63,338 bases of DNA. Source: Polysphondylium violaceum. Lineage: Eukaryota; Evosea; Eumycetozoa; Dictyosteliales; Dictyosteliaceae. The stretch's first letter is position 1, and each line of letters opens with the position of its first letter. Positions 23,019 through 33,563 of this stretch are shown in pieces. Position numbers and translations under genes: made by a program. The notes beneath the pieces are model-generated. The model did no database searches and was not told where the DNA came from. It saw only the letters and a list, made by a program, of their open reading frames with translations. The stretch is taken from the NCBI GenBank assembly GCA_000277445.1, contig AJWJ01000074.1, positions 1 to 63,338 on the forward strand. The letters are read 5' to 3'.

Positions 23019-25891
23019 TTATGACGAAGAAAAAACAACTCTGGCTTGAATGATTGATGCCAATTCTTTACAAAATTCTTTCAAAATAATAACAGAATTG
23101 AAAAAATTGATATCACTTGGTTTTCTAAATTTGGTAATTATTTGTTAAAAATGAGAATTTAAATTTTATAAAATAAAAAAGTATACATACAATTCACAAA
23201 GGATTGGGTCATTTGAAAATCTGATTTCCTCTTTTGATGTTATTACATTAGAGTCTGTCATATAAACACTAAGTTGGTCGAGTATCTCTGTAAATTTGGG
23301 ATAACTTAATGATTTTTCTTCAATTTCGGTAGAAAGCTAAGAGGGGTAGCGCACAAATCTGTTAATATAATACAATAGTGATCGAACTAAAACACATTAA
23401 TACATACATTTTGCAAGACTGTGTAAAGGGAAAGTTTATCATTAACAATATTTTCATTTGGACAATGAATTAGATAAGGATAAAGTTGAGGACATGGGTA
23501 ATAACACAGCTTTGAAAATATTCCTGTGATTACAAAATTAATTTCAATTGGTAGAGTGATTGAATTTTCAAATAATGATATTAACTGAAGTAAAAATGAT
23601 CCGATATATGGAATACTATTACAATTTTCACTATTGGCAGGAGATAAAGTTGGTGAAACTGGGGGTGATATATTATTATTACTATTATTTAAATTACTAC
23701 TATTATTACTATTATTATTTTCTTCTAATTTTTGTTGGGCCAAATAATCTTTTTTAGATGGGAATAAATAAACTTGTGGCCAATTTGAACATGCAGATGA
23801 ATAGTAGGTGATTTGGTATCTGGCATCGACTAAATAAGCACTGTAACCATTTGTTTGAGAGTTTACTTTATTTTGGAAAACATCGACAAGTGTTCCAAGA
23901 GAAGAGGATTCATTTGATTTTGATTCAAACAAACTTAAGTAATTGGTTATTGATCTTTGAGCTTCTTTTAAATTTGTTAAATTATGATACGAAAATCTTG
24001 TTTTCTTGGGCATGTAGACCAACACAAGATTAAACAATGCTTGAAAATGATGTAACCCGATAATTGTTGAAAATAATCTAAGTGCTGAAATTGAAACTAT
24101 AAAATTCTTGCTAGACATTCTTTCAATCAAAGTTTTTCTAAGAAGGAAATCATTTTCATGATCCTCTTTGTTTTCGTATATTTCGCCCAATAAAAATTGA
24201 ATGGTACTATCTAATATTGGTCCCTCCAAGAGTGGTAATATCTCTTTCAAGTATAACATTGTCGTTGAAGATCTATCGTCATTTAAATGTAAAAGATTTG
24301 GTCCTAATGTATCTGATAAAAATGTTTCTTCCCATAAGTTTAATATATAATCTCCAATTCCCTTTAATTTATTATTAGTATATAGATCTATCCTATATAT
24401 ACATAATATCTATATCACTTACATTATGTTTTAAAGTTGATAAAGAACAACAAAATGATACTCTTGATTTAAAACAATCCAATACATTTAAATTTTCAGA
24501 TGAAATAGGTGGACCTGATATTGAATAATGTACTGATGGTATAGTTTTTGGTAATAAATCATAAGTTTGAATTAATTCTGAAATCTATAGATTATTAATG
24601 ATGTTAGTTTTCAAGATATTCTGTCTATTAATTGTAATAATAATAATTACCATATTATTCATAAATTTAATGTGATTTAATAAATTTAAAGGATCTGAAA
24701 ACTCTGGCACATCCTCCAAAGGAGAAACATATGTACCATTTGATGATGATGTTGTTGATGACTTCTTTAGTGGTGAGGGTGGTGGTGTAGTTAAAAGATT
24801 TTCAATTATATTTATACTGCTGCTACTACTACTATTATTATTATTATTATTATTATTTATATTTGATTTTTCATTACTACTATTTGATTGATTTACATTA
24901 TTTGTTGGTGATAGCATTGAGGAATCGATTGGAGTTTCTGGTATTAACTCTAAACATTGAATCATTGCTTTTCTAGCTCTTTCACCGACTGAACCATGAG
25001 TCCATAAATGATTTAAAAGACCTTGATAAACAATGAATGTCTCACCTGGTTTAAATGAATTCTCTTGAAAGAATCCAATTAAAGTTGGATATTTTTTTAG
25101 TTTAATAGCGAGAGTTTCTAATAAATTTACAAATTCACTATCGTCATTTGATTGTAACATTACCTTACTTGTTTGTGGTATTAAATCACTAGAACCTGAT
25201 ATACTGCTATTATTATTATTATTATTATCTATTCCTGTAGAAGTATTTGGTATAGTGTTTGATGGTGTGGATATAGGAGATGTCGCCTCTTTTTGATTAT
25301 TTACAGATTGGGTTGATGGTGAGGTTGGTGGTGTCTTTTTAGATTGAGTAATCATATTCTTTATTAAACTACATATGGGTTTATGAGCACTCATATGAGG
25401 TAGTAAAGGTAAAGATAAATCACTAAGTAAAATAGTTATTGTTTGTAAAACTAACTTTCTTACACCTGTTGGGGTCTATATTATTGTTATTGTTATTAGA
25501 TAATTGTCTATATATCTATGTATCTATAAACCTACATCATGCTCTCCTAATAAACATAGCGTTTCAAATATTTTGTTTTTTAAAAAGAATTCTAAACAAG
25601 GACCGTCATCTCCCATATGTTTGTTCTCTTCTATTAATAGTGATACCATAGATATCAAGTGTCCAGGGAGTTGGAATTCATGAAAACTTTCAATATCATC
25701 TTTTAGATAGTGATAAGTCAAATTAATAAACTAAACAGGGTACTGTTGTGTATGTATTTATATAAATCTATACCTCTTTTGTCAAGATAAAATAATCGAA
25801 TAGCTTTCCAATGACTCTTGAGATCATCTAAATCAGAATGAGTTGTAGGTGCTAAAACCTCTCCGATAGTTGAAAAGAGCCTACTAACCAT
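23019..25891 (-). CDS. FHF complex subunit HOOK-interacting protein (FHIP/FAM160 family), 824 aa
   Basis: Seven exons: 25891-25774, 25699-25536, 25475-24651, 24584-24423, 24361-23408, 23336-23191, 23124-23019. All are phase consistent and total 2475 nt. Family hallmarks: LDDLKSHWKAI near the start; FQLPGHLISMVSLLIEE; GPCLEFFLKNKIFETLCLLG; PTGVRKLVLQTITILLS then LPHMSAHKPICSLIKNM; EFVNLLETLAIKLKKYPTLI; GERARKAMIQCLELI; LEGPILDSTIQFLLGEIYE; SALRLFSTIIGLHHFQAL. FHIP proteins join FTS and HOOK to link early endosomes to dynein, so a role in endosome transport is expected. Asn- and Ser-rich loops are dictyostelid additions. Several introns read open in one frame, which makes the gene look like three separate ORFs. 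Confidence 0.9.
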
Positions 25892-26530
25892 TGTAGTTGT
25901 TGTGTTGTGAGTTGCTGTTGTCGTTTATAAAGCTTAACAACAAATCACTCTATCGTAAAGGTGTACTAATAATAATATAAGAATGTGTGACTGATATCTA
26001 TATAAAGTATTATATATCAATCAATGACGTATTTTGCAATAACTATTGCAGGTTGTTTGATAATATGGTGAATGTGTGTTTGAAAATAAATTTTTTATTT
26101 TTTTTTTTTATTTTTTTACTACCAAAAAAAAAAAAAAAGAATCAAACATTACCAGGTGCGATGATCAATTATTTCATTCCCCTTGAAAACTTGGGTGTGT
26201 ATATAGAGTAATATTATTGTGTGCCGTAATTAATAAAATCTCTCTATGTTTTTGGATTGTACTGTCTAGTACTGAATTATCATTTTGTATCAAATTAAGA
26301 AGCTCAGATATTTCAGGCTTGGTAAGGATATGAGGGAGTTTGTATTTCATGATCGAAATATCCTTTAGCTCCGCGATTTTGGGTATTCATTCTACCATTA
26401 AATTTACTCGTTTAATGGCACAATGGGTTATCCAAAATCACAGAGCAGTCCAAAAAGTTGAAGATTTCAAAAAAACGAAAAAAAAATAAAAAAAATCGAA
26501 TATAATCATTATTTGTTTACATTACCCACG
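25892..26530. other. Divergent promoter region with a less AT-rich core
   Basis: Between FHIP and the methyltransferase. A T/A homopolymer block is at about 26090-26135. The stretch 26230-26460 is less AT-rich than ordinary intergenic DNA and holds a small minus-strand ORF, listed separately. Confidence 0.5.
26174..26350 (-). CDS. Candidate small ORF (58 aa), unknown
   Basis: ATG at 26350, stop at 26174. The product begins MKYKLPHILTKPEISELLNL and continues with IQNDNSVLDSTIQKHREILL, an amphipathic helical composition that looks more like protein than random AT-rich translation. It is open upstream of the ATG for another 13 codons. No neighbour exon, domain or promoter supports it. It could be an exon of an unrecognised gene, a remnant, or chance. 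Confidence 0.25.
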   Translation of the reverse strand: MKYKLPHILTKPEISELLNLIQNDNSVLDSTIQKHREILLITAHNNITLYTHPSFQGE

Positions 26531-27592
26531 ATGCAATCTATATTAAAGATTACTAGTAGATGTTCTACTCTAGTCACCCCTTCACATGCTAGAGCATCTT
26601 GTTTAGATTCATTTTATACACTATCATCACTACAACAATATTCAACGACAACAAGAAAAAGCAACAACAACAAAATCAATGACCACGAGGATGACGAAGA
26701 AAAGTTGGCATTTAAACCAAAAAAAGTATACACCAATGAGATTGGTGGAATTATTCCCAAGTCAGTGGCACACAGCACTATAAAGAACAATTGGATGAAA
26801 AGACAAATGACAGACAACTATGTAAAAAAGGCATATGCTGATAAAATGATTAGTAGAGCTGCTTATAAATTAACAAATATCGATGATGCCATCAATCTAT
26901 TTAAACCCGGTATGGTTGTTGTTGATCTTGGTTCAGCACCAGGCGGTTGGACAAAGGCAGCAATGCTCAGAACTCAACCCAGAGGTATTGTTGTTTCTTG
27001 TGATTTACGTTCAGACATGCAAGTCAATATGGATAATTTTGTTCATGGTGACTTTGCCCAAGATCATATCCGTAACCGTATCCGTGAATTGATTATTAAA
27101 AGAAAAAGAGAATTATATTTTAGATTAGATAGCACTAGTAAGAGTACAGATAATAGCAAGGGCGACAACCAAGAAAGTAAAGAGATTAGTAATAGTACAG
27201 TAAAAGAAAGCTTTATAGATACACAGGTACCACCTCAACCACCCGCATCACGTGGCGTTAAAGAAGTTGATATCAATGCTCAATATGGCAAAGCAGATGT
27301 GGTGGTAAGTGATATGGCTCCACCCTATTGCGGCACCAGAGCCATTGATCATGCTAGATTGATGGCTTTGGCTGAATTTGCGCTAGAATTTGCAGAAACA
27401 GTTTTGAAAAAAGGTGGATCATTTGTATGTAAAGTATCAAGAGGTGGTGAAGAAAAGAAGTTCTTAAAGATCCTCGAATCTAAATTTATGAGTGTTAAAT
27501 CGATGAAGCCTGATGCCTCAAGGCCCGAATCCACTGAAATCTATTATATTGGTAGAAACTATTTATTAGACAACAACTCTATAAAGAAATAA
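26531..27592 (+). CDS. mrm2: Mitochondrial rRNA 2'-O-methyltransferase, FtsJ/RrmJ family (MRM2-like), 353 aa
   Basis: A single exon starting at MQSILK; an in-frame TTG lies 18 nt upstream. The first 50 residues are rich in Arg, Ser and Thr without acids (KITSRCSTLVTPSHARA), a likely mitochondrial targeting sequence. The SAM-binding motif is VVVDLGSAPGGWTKAAM. The catalytic K-D-K-E tetrad of the family is present: Lys in RAAYKL, Asp in VVSDMAPP, Lys in FVCKVSRGG, Glu in STEIYYIG. A Ser/Asn-rich insertion of about 60 residues lies between the two halves of the fold. It most likely methylates a uridine of the large mitochondrial rRNA; cytosolic tRNA methyltransferases of the family lack the targeting leader. 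Confidence 0.92.
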   Translation: MQSILKITSRCSTLVTPSHARASCLDSFYTLSSLQQYSTTTRKSNNNKINDHEDDEEKLAFKPKKVYTNEIGGIIPKSVAHSTIKNNWMKRQMTDNYVKKAYADKMISRAAYKLTNIDDAINLFKPGMVVVDLGSAPGGWTKAAMLRTQPRGIVVSCDLRSDMQVNMDNFVHGDFAQDHIRNRIRELIIKRKRELYFRLDSTSKSTDNSKGDNQESKEISNSTVKESFIDTQVPPQPPASRGVKEVDINAQYGKADVVVSDMAPPYCGTRAIDHARLMALAEFALEFAETVLKKGGSFVCKVSRGGEEKKFLKILESKFMSVKSMKPDASRPESTEIYYIGRNYLLDNNSIKK

Positions 27593-27768
27593 AATATAAC
27601 AACAATAATATTAAGGTATCCTCTATTTAGAATAGATTAGTTTCTTTAAATTATTTTCAAGGAATTGGATTTTATAAAATTTCTATTTTTATTTCTTTTT
27701 TATTTTTATCACAACCACAAACACACATAGGCGACATCTTTGAATCATGTATAGAAACAACAACTTAA

Positions 27769-28637
27769 ATGGATCAACCAACACATGTATCTGTTTATTG
27801 TTTGCTTTGTCAATGTGATATCAAAGACCAGCAACACCAGACTTTAAATCAATGTAGTCATGCTTTTTGTAAAACGTGTATAGAGGCTCACCTTTGCCAA
27901 CAAATATCAGACACAAAAATCCAACTCTATTGTCCCATCTGTAATTCTTTTTTACCAAATCAGGAAATAGTAAGTGTTTTGTATCTAATTTATCGATTAA
28001 ATATTAATTCATTTTTGATCAGGAATCAATAGTCGATGGAAATCATTTTAGAAAATATCTATTGTATCTAAAGGTATTAGAAAGAAATAATCATCTATAC
28101 ACAAATTCAAGCTTTTGTTCAAAATGTAATGATATTTTGTATTACAATGGAAATATTCTAAATGACTCAGAAATTCTGCAACCATTTATTAGGTGTAGTA
28201 AATGTGAAGCAGAGACTTGTGTAAGATGTCAATCAGCATCCCATATCAAATATAGTTGTGCAGAGAATACTGCTATTTTAAATGGGGACATATCAATCCA
28301 GATCGACACTCCCTCCGTTACATGCCCTCATTGCACATTTACTTTTGTACCCAACCCAAACAACATTCCTCTTTGCCCCATTTGTATAAATAAGTATGTA
28401 AAATCAATTCCTAATCGATGTATAAAATATTAATTATACCACCACTATCATTAATTTAGTCGCCAAAAAAAACCAAAAAAGAAAGAAGCCAATGCCTGTT
28501 TTGTAGTATGTTATTTTTTCCTTGCCTTAATTATCAGTATTTTCTTTTGTATTCCTTATTTTATAGCACTTTTATATGACAAAAGAAAGAAAAATCAATT
28601 AAAAAAGCAACAAAAGGAAAAAGAACAAGAAAAATAA
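27769..28637 (+). CDS. RING/IBR-type zinc finger protein with C-terminal membrane anchor (249 aa)
   Basis: Exons 27769-27969, 28023-28393 and 28460-28637, joined in phases 0 and 2. Complete first RING: CLLC, then NQCSHAFCKTCIEAHL and YCPIC. Second block, IBR-like: SFCSKCNDI, RCSKCEAETCVRCQSASH and YSC. Third block: VTCPHCTFTFVPNPNNIPLC followed by PIC. The last exon encodes a transmembrane helix (CFVVCYFFLALIISIFF) and a very basic Lys/Gln/Glu tail. The order recalls membrane-anchored RBR E3 ubiquitin ligases of the RNF144 kind, but the last block lacks the usual catalytic Cys context (see findings). Stop only about 80 bp from the convergent transporter gene. Confidence 0.8.
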
Positions 28638-28718
28638 CAATTTGAATAGAATAAGTAATAATAAAATGTACAAATTTTTATTATTTTATCAAATTATTAA
28701 TTTCACATGTGAACGCGT

Positions 28719-30409
28719 TTATTTAAATTCTTCAAGAGTTTCATTATCGATAGTATCCATATCGATATCGTCATCGTCATCCTCTTGAATTGGTTTGCCC
28801 ATGGTTTCTTTTACGACCAACAAAGTTAAAATAAAACCAGAAAAAGCCAGACCAGCACAGACCAACAAAGTTTTACCCAAACCAAAGGAATGATAAAAGG
28901 GAGAGATGGCAGCACCGCCAATAACGGCACCGATCTTTCCGGCGGCAGCAGAGATACCGTGACAGGTTGCTCTGACTTTGGTTGGAAAGCTCTCGGATGG
29001 CAACACAAATGTGGTTGTGTTGGGTCCTGCGTTGGAGAAAAAGAATGTCAAGCCATAGAGAATGATAAACAACCATTGGATCTTTACGATTCTGTCAAAG
29101 GCCAAACCCATGATCAAGTAGGTGATGCCCAACAAAATGAAGCCCACCATTTGGAGTCTCTTTCTTCCGACTCTATCAATGAGTATCACACCAACAAAGT
29201 ATCCTGGCAATCCGAGGAGGGCAAGATAGATGGCCATGATGGTGGTGTTATAGATTTTGTCATAATCTGACACGGGATTGCCAAAGCCCAACAAAGAGAC
29301 AATGGTGGCATTAAAGAGACCGTTGGCATAGAATGTAATGTCAAAGATAAACCAGCCACCAGCGGTACCCAATAGAGTCTTCCAATACTTGGTGACAATC
29401 AATTTAAACATCTTTCTCTTAGCAAGCTTGGCACGAGAAGAGAATGAAGTGGTCTCCTTCATTTTCAATCTAAAGTAAATCATGATCAAACCTGGAATAC
29501 CACCAAAGGCCAAGGCGAGACGCCAGACAAGGTCGGTGTGATTGGGTCCACAGATTTTGAGTAACACTAAAACCACTAATGGTGAGAGGATAATACCTAC
29601 ACCTTGCATCGAGAACACTGCTGCCACTTGACTACCTCTTTTTGTGTCGTTTTGAGAGGTTTCGCTAGAAATTGTTGCAGAGAGGGGATATTCACCACCG
29701 ATACCAAATCCCAATATACATCTCCAAAGGGCCAACATTGCAAAAATATTAAAATTTGGATTGACATTGAATGATAGACAACTACCAAATGCTCCAACAA
29801 TAATAAAAGTGAGTGTAATGATAAACCCTATTCTTCTACCAACTCTATCTGCTACAAAACCAAATACTAATTGTCCTACAACGGCACCCCATAAAGCTCC
29901 TGTTGATACAATAGATGAGGAACTACTATTTTCTTTATATAATGATGAAAGTATAACCAATACTAAATTTATAACAAACAAATCATATGCATCACACAAA
30001 AACCCTATAAAATTATGAGTTACATATTAATATCTGATGATGAGGACATGATCCATGGATATCTTAACATACCTGTGCCTGCAACTAATACATTTTTAAC
30101 TCTATATAAAACATTTTCCTTTAATAGTAAATGTGAAGGTTGAAATCGTAAGTATTCAGAAGTATCGGATGATATGATATTTGGTGATAAAAAAGAATCT
30201 GGCGTCGTCAATTCGTAATTGGGCGGTGTTTTGGATGTTTGTATTTGATTGTCAACATTAACAAAATTGATGATCAATGGTGAATGATCGAGATCATTGT
30301 CATTGTCATTATCGTTGACAGTATGAAAATGATCCTTATTGTTGTTGTTTATTATCATTGCTGAATTTTTATCCATCATTTGATGTGAAATTTCTTCATC
30401 ATCATACAT
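28719..30409 (-). CDS. Inorganic phosphate transporter, major facilitator superfamily (PHT1/PHO84-like), 540 aa
   Basis: Exons 30409-30073 and 30004-28719, joined in phase 1. After a 110-residue acidic, Asn-rich cytosolic N-terminus come about twelve hydrophobic segments. Signatures: GFLCDAYDLFVINLV at the junction, DRVGRRIGF after the second helix pair, GIGGEYPLSATISSE (the phosphate:H+ symporter signature), DRVGRKRLQMVGF in the second half, PSESFPTKVRATCHG before helix 11. The tail is acidic (EDDDDDIDMDTIDN). The family takes up phosphate with protons across the plasma membrane; substrate specificity within the family is inferred from the signature. Confidence 0.9.
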
Positions 30410-31128
30410 GGTGATTTATGTATATGTAGATATATAGATAGATGATTATATAAAAATATAAACACAAAGTGAAAATGGTATCTTAGTAGTGCAGTATTTA
30501 AAACTATTATCTATCTTTGGATAGTCTGTCAAAAATAATCTACACACTCCCAGACACACAAACACAAACACGCACACTACAAATAAATTAAAATGATAGA
30601 GATAGATATAAAAGTTTACTATGACATATATATATTATGTGTGTATAATGCTGCTATGTGAGAACAGAAAAAATAAAAAAAACACAGTGTGTGGTTGTCT
30701 AATTAGACAATAAATGAATGTAAAAATGCGGTGTGGTGAGTGGGTGGTGAGGAAGGTGTGTGGTTGTTTTGTTAATATAAATCAGGATTTAAAAAAATCA
30801 GCACAATTAACATAACAGTACAGCTAGATGTAGCTGGGATCTTGCAGAGACTAAAGAGTGAGCCGGGGGATCTTTTAAAAAGAACGTTTTTTTCCCGAAA
30901 TGTTGACAGGCCGTGTGTCATTTTTCACCCGAAACAATATACCATAAACCCGCACAAATTTGTGTAAAATGCAAAAAAACCTGATTTCTTATTCTGGGGG
31001 CGGGGAAAAAATTAAAAAAATAAAAATTTTAAATTATGAAAATGGGGTCATCATAGATCATTTTTAAAAATCAACAAGTAAAGAAATTGAAATTAAATGC
31101 AGAGAGAATGTGATGAATCAATACTTAC
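30410..31128. other. Transporter promoter region with a GC-richer block
   Basis: TATA-like and CA-rich sequence up to 30790, then a GC-richer block at about 30820-31005. It includes CAGCTAGATGTAGCTG (an inverted repeat), GAGCCGGGGGATC and CCCGAAA motifs. A possible minus-strand exon starts after CCCCCAG at about 30998 and could end the orphan gene upstream. Otherwise nothing coding. Confidence 0.45.
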
Positions 31129-31462
31129 AATACCAGACTTTAAGTTATTATTATCAATAGCTGGACTACCATTACTACTATGAACAGTTTGTTTAAATGG
31201 TGATTCGTTTGAGGATATGGATGAAATATCAATGCACTCTTGAATATTGTCTGGTGATTCAATTCCAGAATTATCAGATTTAGGATTCTCAATACCCACG
31301 CCAACATCTTTGATAACTAGATATGATTTAATAATATTAATACTAATATCTTTTTTTTTTTTTTTACTAGAAATAATAGTTACTATTTTCGGCAGGTGGA
31401 GCTATAATATGGCAACTGTTGACAATCACCACATTTTCAACCAATATTTCCTCAGCTTTCAT
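31129..31462 (-). CDS. Unknown protein, two 5' exons only (88 codons resolved)
   Basis: Exon 1 is 31462-31384 (MKAEEILVENVVIVNSCHII) and exon 2 is 31316-31129 (IIKDVGVGIENPKSDNSGIE and on). They join in phase 1 with good GT-AG ends. Exon 2 ends at a GTAAGT donor in phase 0, so more coding sequence must follow towards lower coordinates. The best acceptor is CCCCCAG near 30998, which would add about 22 residues (NKKSGFFAFYTNLCGFMVYC) and a stop; this is weak. The product is Ser/Asn-rich with no recognised domain. More than 2 kb of non-coding DNA lies upstream. Confidence 0.45.
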
Positions 31463-33563
31463 TGTTTATCTTGGTAAATATATATATGATGATTGATGAA
31501 TATTATTATTACTATATACACAAAAAGATTGATGTGGATAAAAAGAATGAAAATGATTGTGACAACAACAATGATGGATTGAGTATTCAACAATAACAAA
31601 CAGCAACAACTATAAACAAAAAATAATTAGATGTTGTATTTGGATCAAAAAAGTGAAACAACAAGAACAAATTCAAAATTAAGATAAATTTAAAGAGGGT
31701 ATAAATAGGATTGAATATGACGATATCGACAGCGGATCAAAGTGGGGGGATGGATTATTTTTCCTTTTTTGGTGGATCACTGGCTTATATTGATAATAAT
31801 TCTTTATCAATAAAATATAAATATATATATTTATATTTATATAAATAATATGTATCAAAATATATATATTATAATATATATTATTATTAAAAGTGGTGGT
31901 GCGTCTACACAATGTATATGATTTCCTCTTGGAAAAGTGTTGGATTGACTATTGAATTGGGGTAAGGAAAACCTGGATTATAGATCGTCTTTTACAGTGA
32001 GCAGATTCTGAAATTGGTGGTGGTATGTGTGGTATTTAATGACAAAGGGATACCAACACAATTGTTTGGGGTGTTTAAATTTAATTTTACTAGCTGTTGG
32101 TATTAACAAAACTCAATAGAGAGTGGTGGTGGTGGTAATGGTGTTGGTAGTAGCTGTGGTGTGTATTGGGTGAGTGTGTGTGTGGGATAAAGAAATATGA
32201 GAAAATAGTTTAGTACAAAGGGGGGTGTGAAATGAGAGTGCGGGGGTGATGTGGTGTAAACACCAAGAGATATTAAAAGGTAATTTTTTTATCCTTTGTT
32301 ACAAAAAAAAAAAAGAATATCATGAATTTGATCTTGTTTTTTTAAAGATTATCAATAGTAGAGATAAAATGTGTATATTTTAAATTTAAATTCAATTTCT
32401 ACTATATTTAGTTAAAATAAATGATCCATTCTAAACATTCCAGATATAAGTTCATAGAGTATCACCACCACTCCCACTACTCCCACCTGGTATGATTTTA
32501 ATTTCCCTTTTCAAGAATAATCGAATCTCTTATTCGCTTTCTCTTCCACTACCATTCACCCCTTTTTTTTAAATTTTTTCCCATCCACTCAACAATTCTT
32601 TTGGATAAATCTGAGGTATAGGGGTTAAATATATCTTGGTATAAATTTAATTTTTAATTCAACCCACCACCTTTTCACACTACCCCAAACAATTGTACTC
32701 TTTTTCAATATGTATTTTAAAGAGTGCGTGCGTGTGTGTTCACTTTTAAATCTTAATATTCCAAACAGTCTTGAATTTAGTGAATGGTAGAGATAATTTG
32801 TATATGTATGTAAATGTAATTGAGTGTTTTTCTTTAATATTTAACTAATAGCTCGTGTGATTTGATCTCAACTTCGTCATTCATTTTGTCTTTTCATCTA
32901 TTCTGATTATCAATTCCATTCTTTTCTTGTCTTATTAGATTTAAGTTTCGTTTGGTGTTCAATAAATAAAAGTACTTTTTCTGTTAGATTTATCTTGATC
33001 AAAAATAAGAAATCGATTAATTAATTATTAATTATTTATTTTGTTTTTTTTTTACATGTTTAAATTTTTTAAAATGGTGGTTATCATTTAAAATTTGTAT
33101 TTCAGATATTTTAATTCTCTCATTATTTTTTGCTTTTATCTCTCATTTATAAATTTTTTTATTTGTTTTGTGAAAATTACAGATAATCACACTTTTATTT
33201 TTAAATTGATTATCAACCAAAAAAAAAATAAAAAAGGAATGCTTACCCCTACTTACAAAAAAGGAAATGATAAATCTAAATATTTATATATTTAATTTGT
33301 TTGATTTGAACTTTTAATGATAAATTACAACACCAGGAAAAAAAAATTGGAAACTTTTTATCAAAAGAAATCTACTAAAATATAAAATAATACTAGGATT
33401 GGCATCATAAGTTGATGGATTTGACCATTTTACTACATGAAGAACTGGTAGTCTTGCATGGGAATTCCATCAAATTATGACTGGTTGGAAAATAAACTCC
33501 AGCATAATTGTGTGTTTGTGTTTAATTATATTTATTTGTACAATGATCTATTATTATTATTAT
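31463..33563. other. 2.1-kb intergenic region
   Basis: AT-rich with G-rich runs on the plus strand at about 32100-32270 (GGTGGTGGTGGTAATGG, GTGGTGGTAGTG type, then GGGGGTGTG) that could act as G-box-like promoter elements for the minus-strand gene at 31462. No convincing ORF. A less AT-rich patch at 33395-33520 holds only short open frames. Confidence 0.5.

Noticed and set aside
25700-25773. A 43-nt intron or damaged N-terminus in the FHIP gene
   Set aside because: The apparent stop disappears if the acceptor is AAAAG at 25701-25700, which gives a 74-nt intron in the correct phase.
28503-28565. Extra intron in the RING/IBR gene (GTATGT at 28506, acceptor TTTATAG at 28565)
   Set aside because: Reading straight through gives a transmembrane helix and a basic tail in one frame with a later stop, which is more coherent than the spliced alternative.
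31679-31912. Minus ORF rich in Ile, Tyr and Asn
   Set aside because: Produced by TATATA microsatellite sequence; no conserved pattern.
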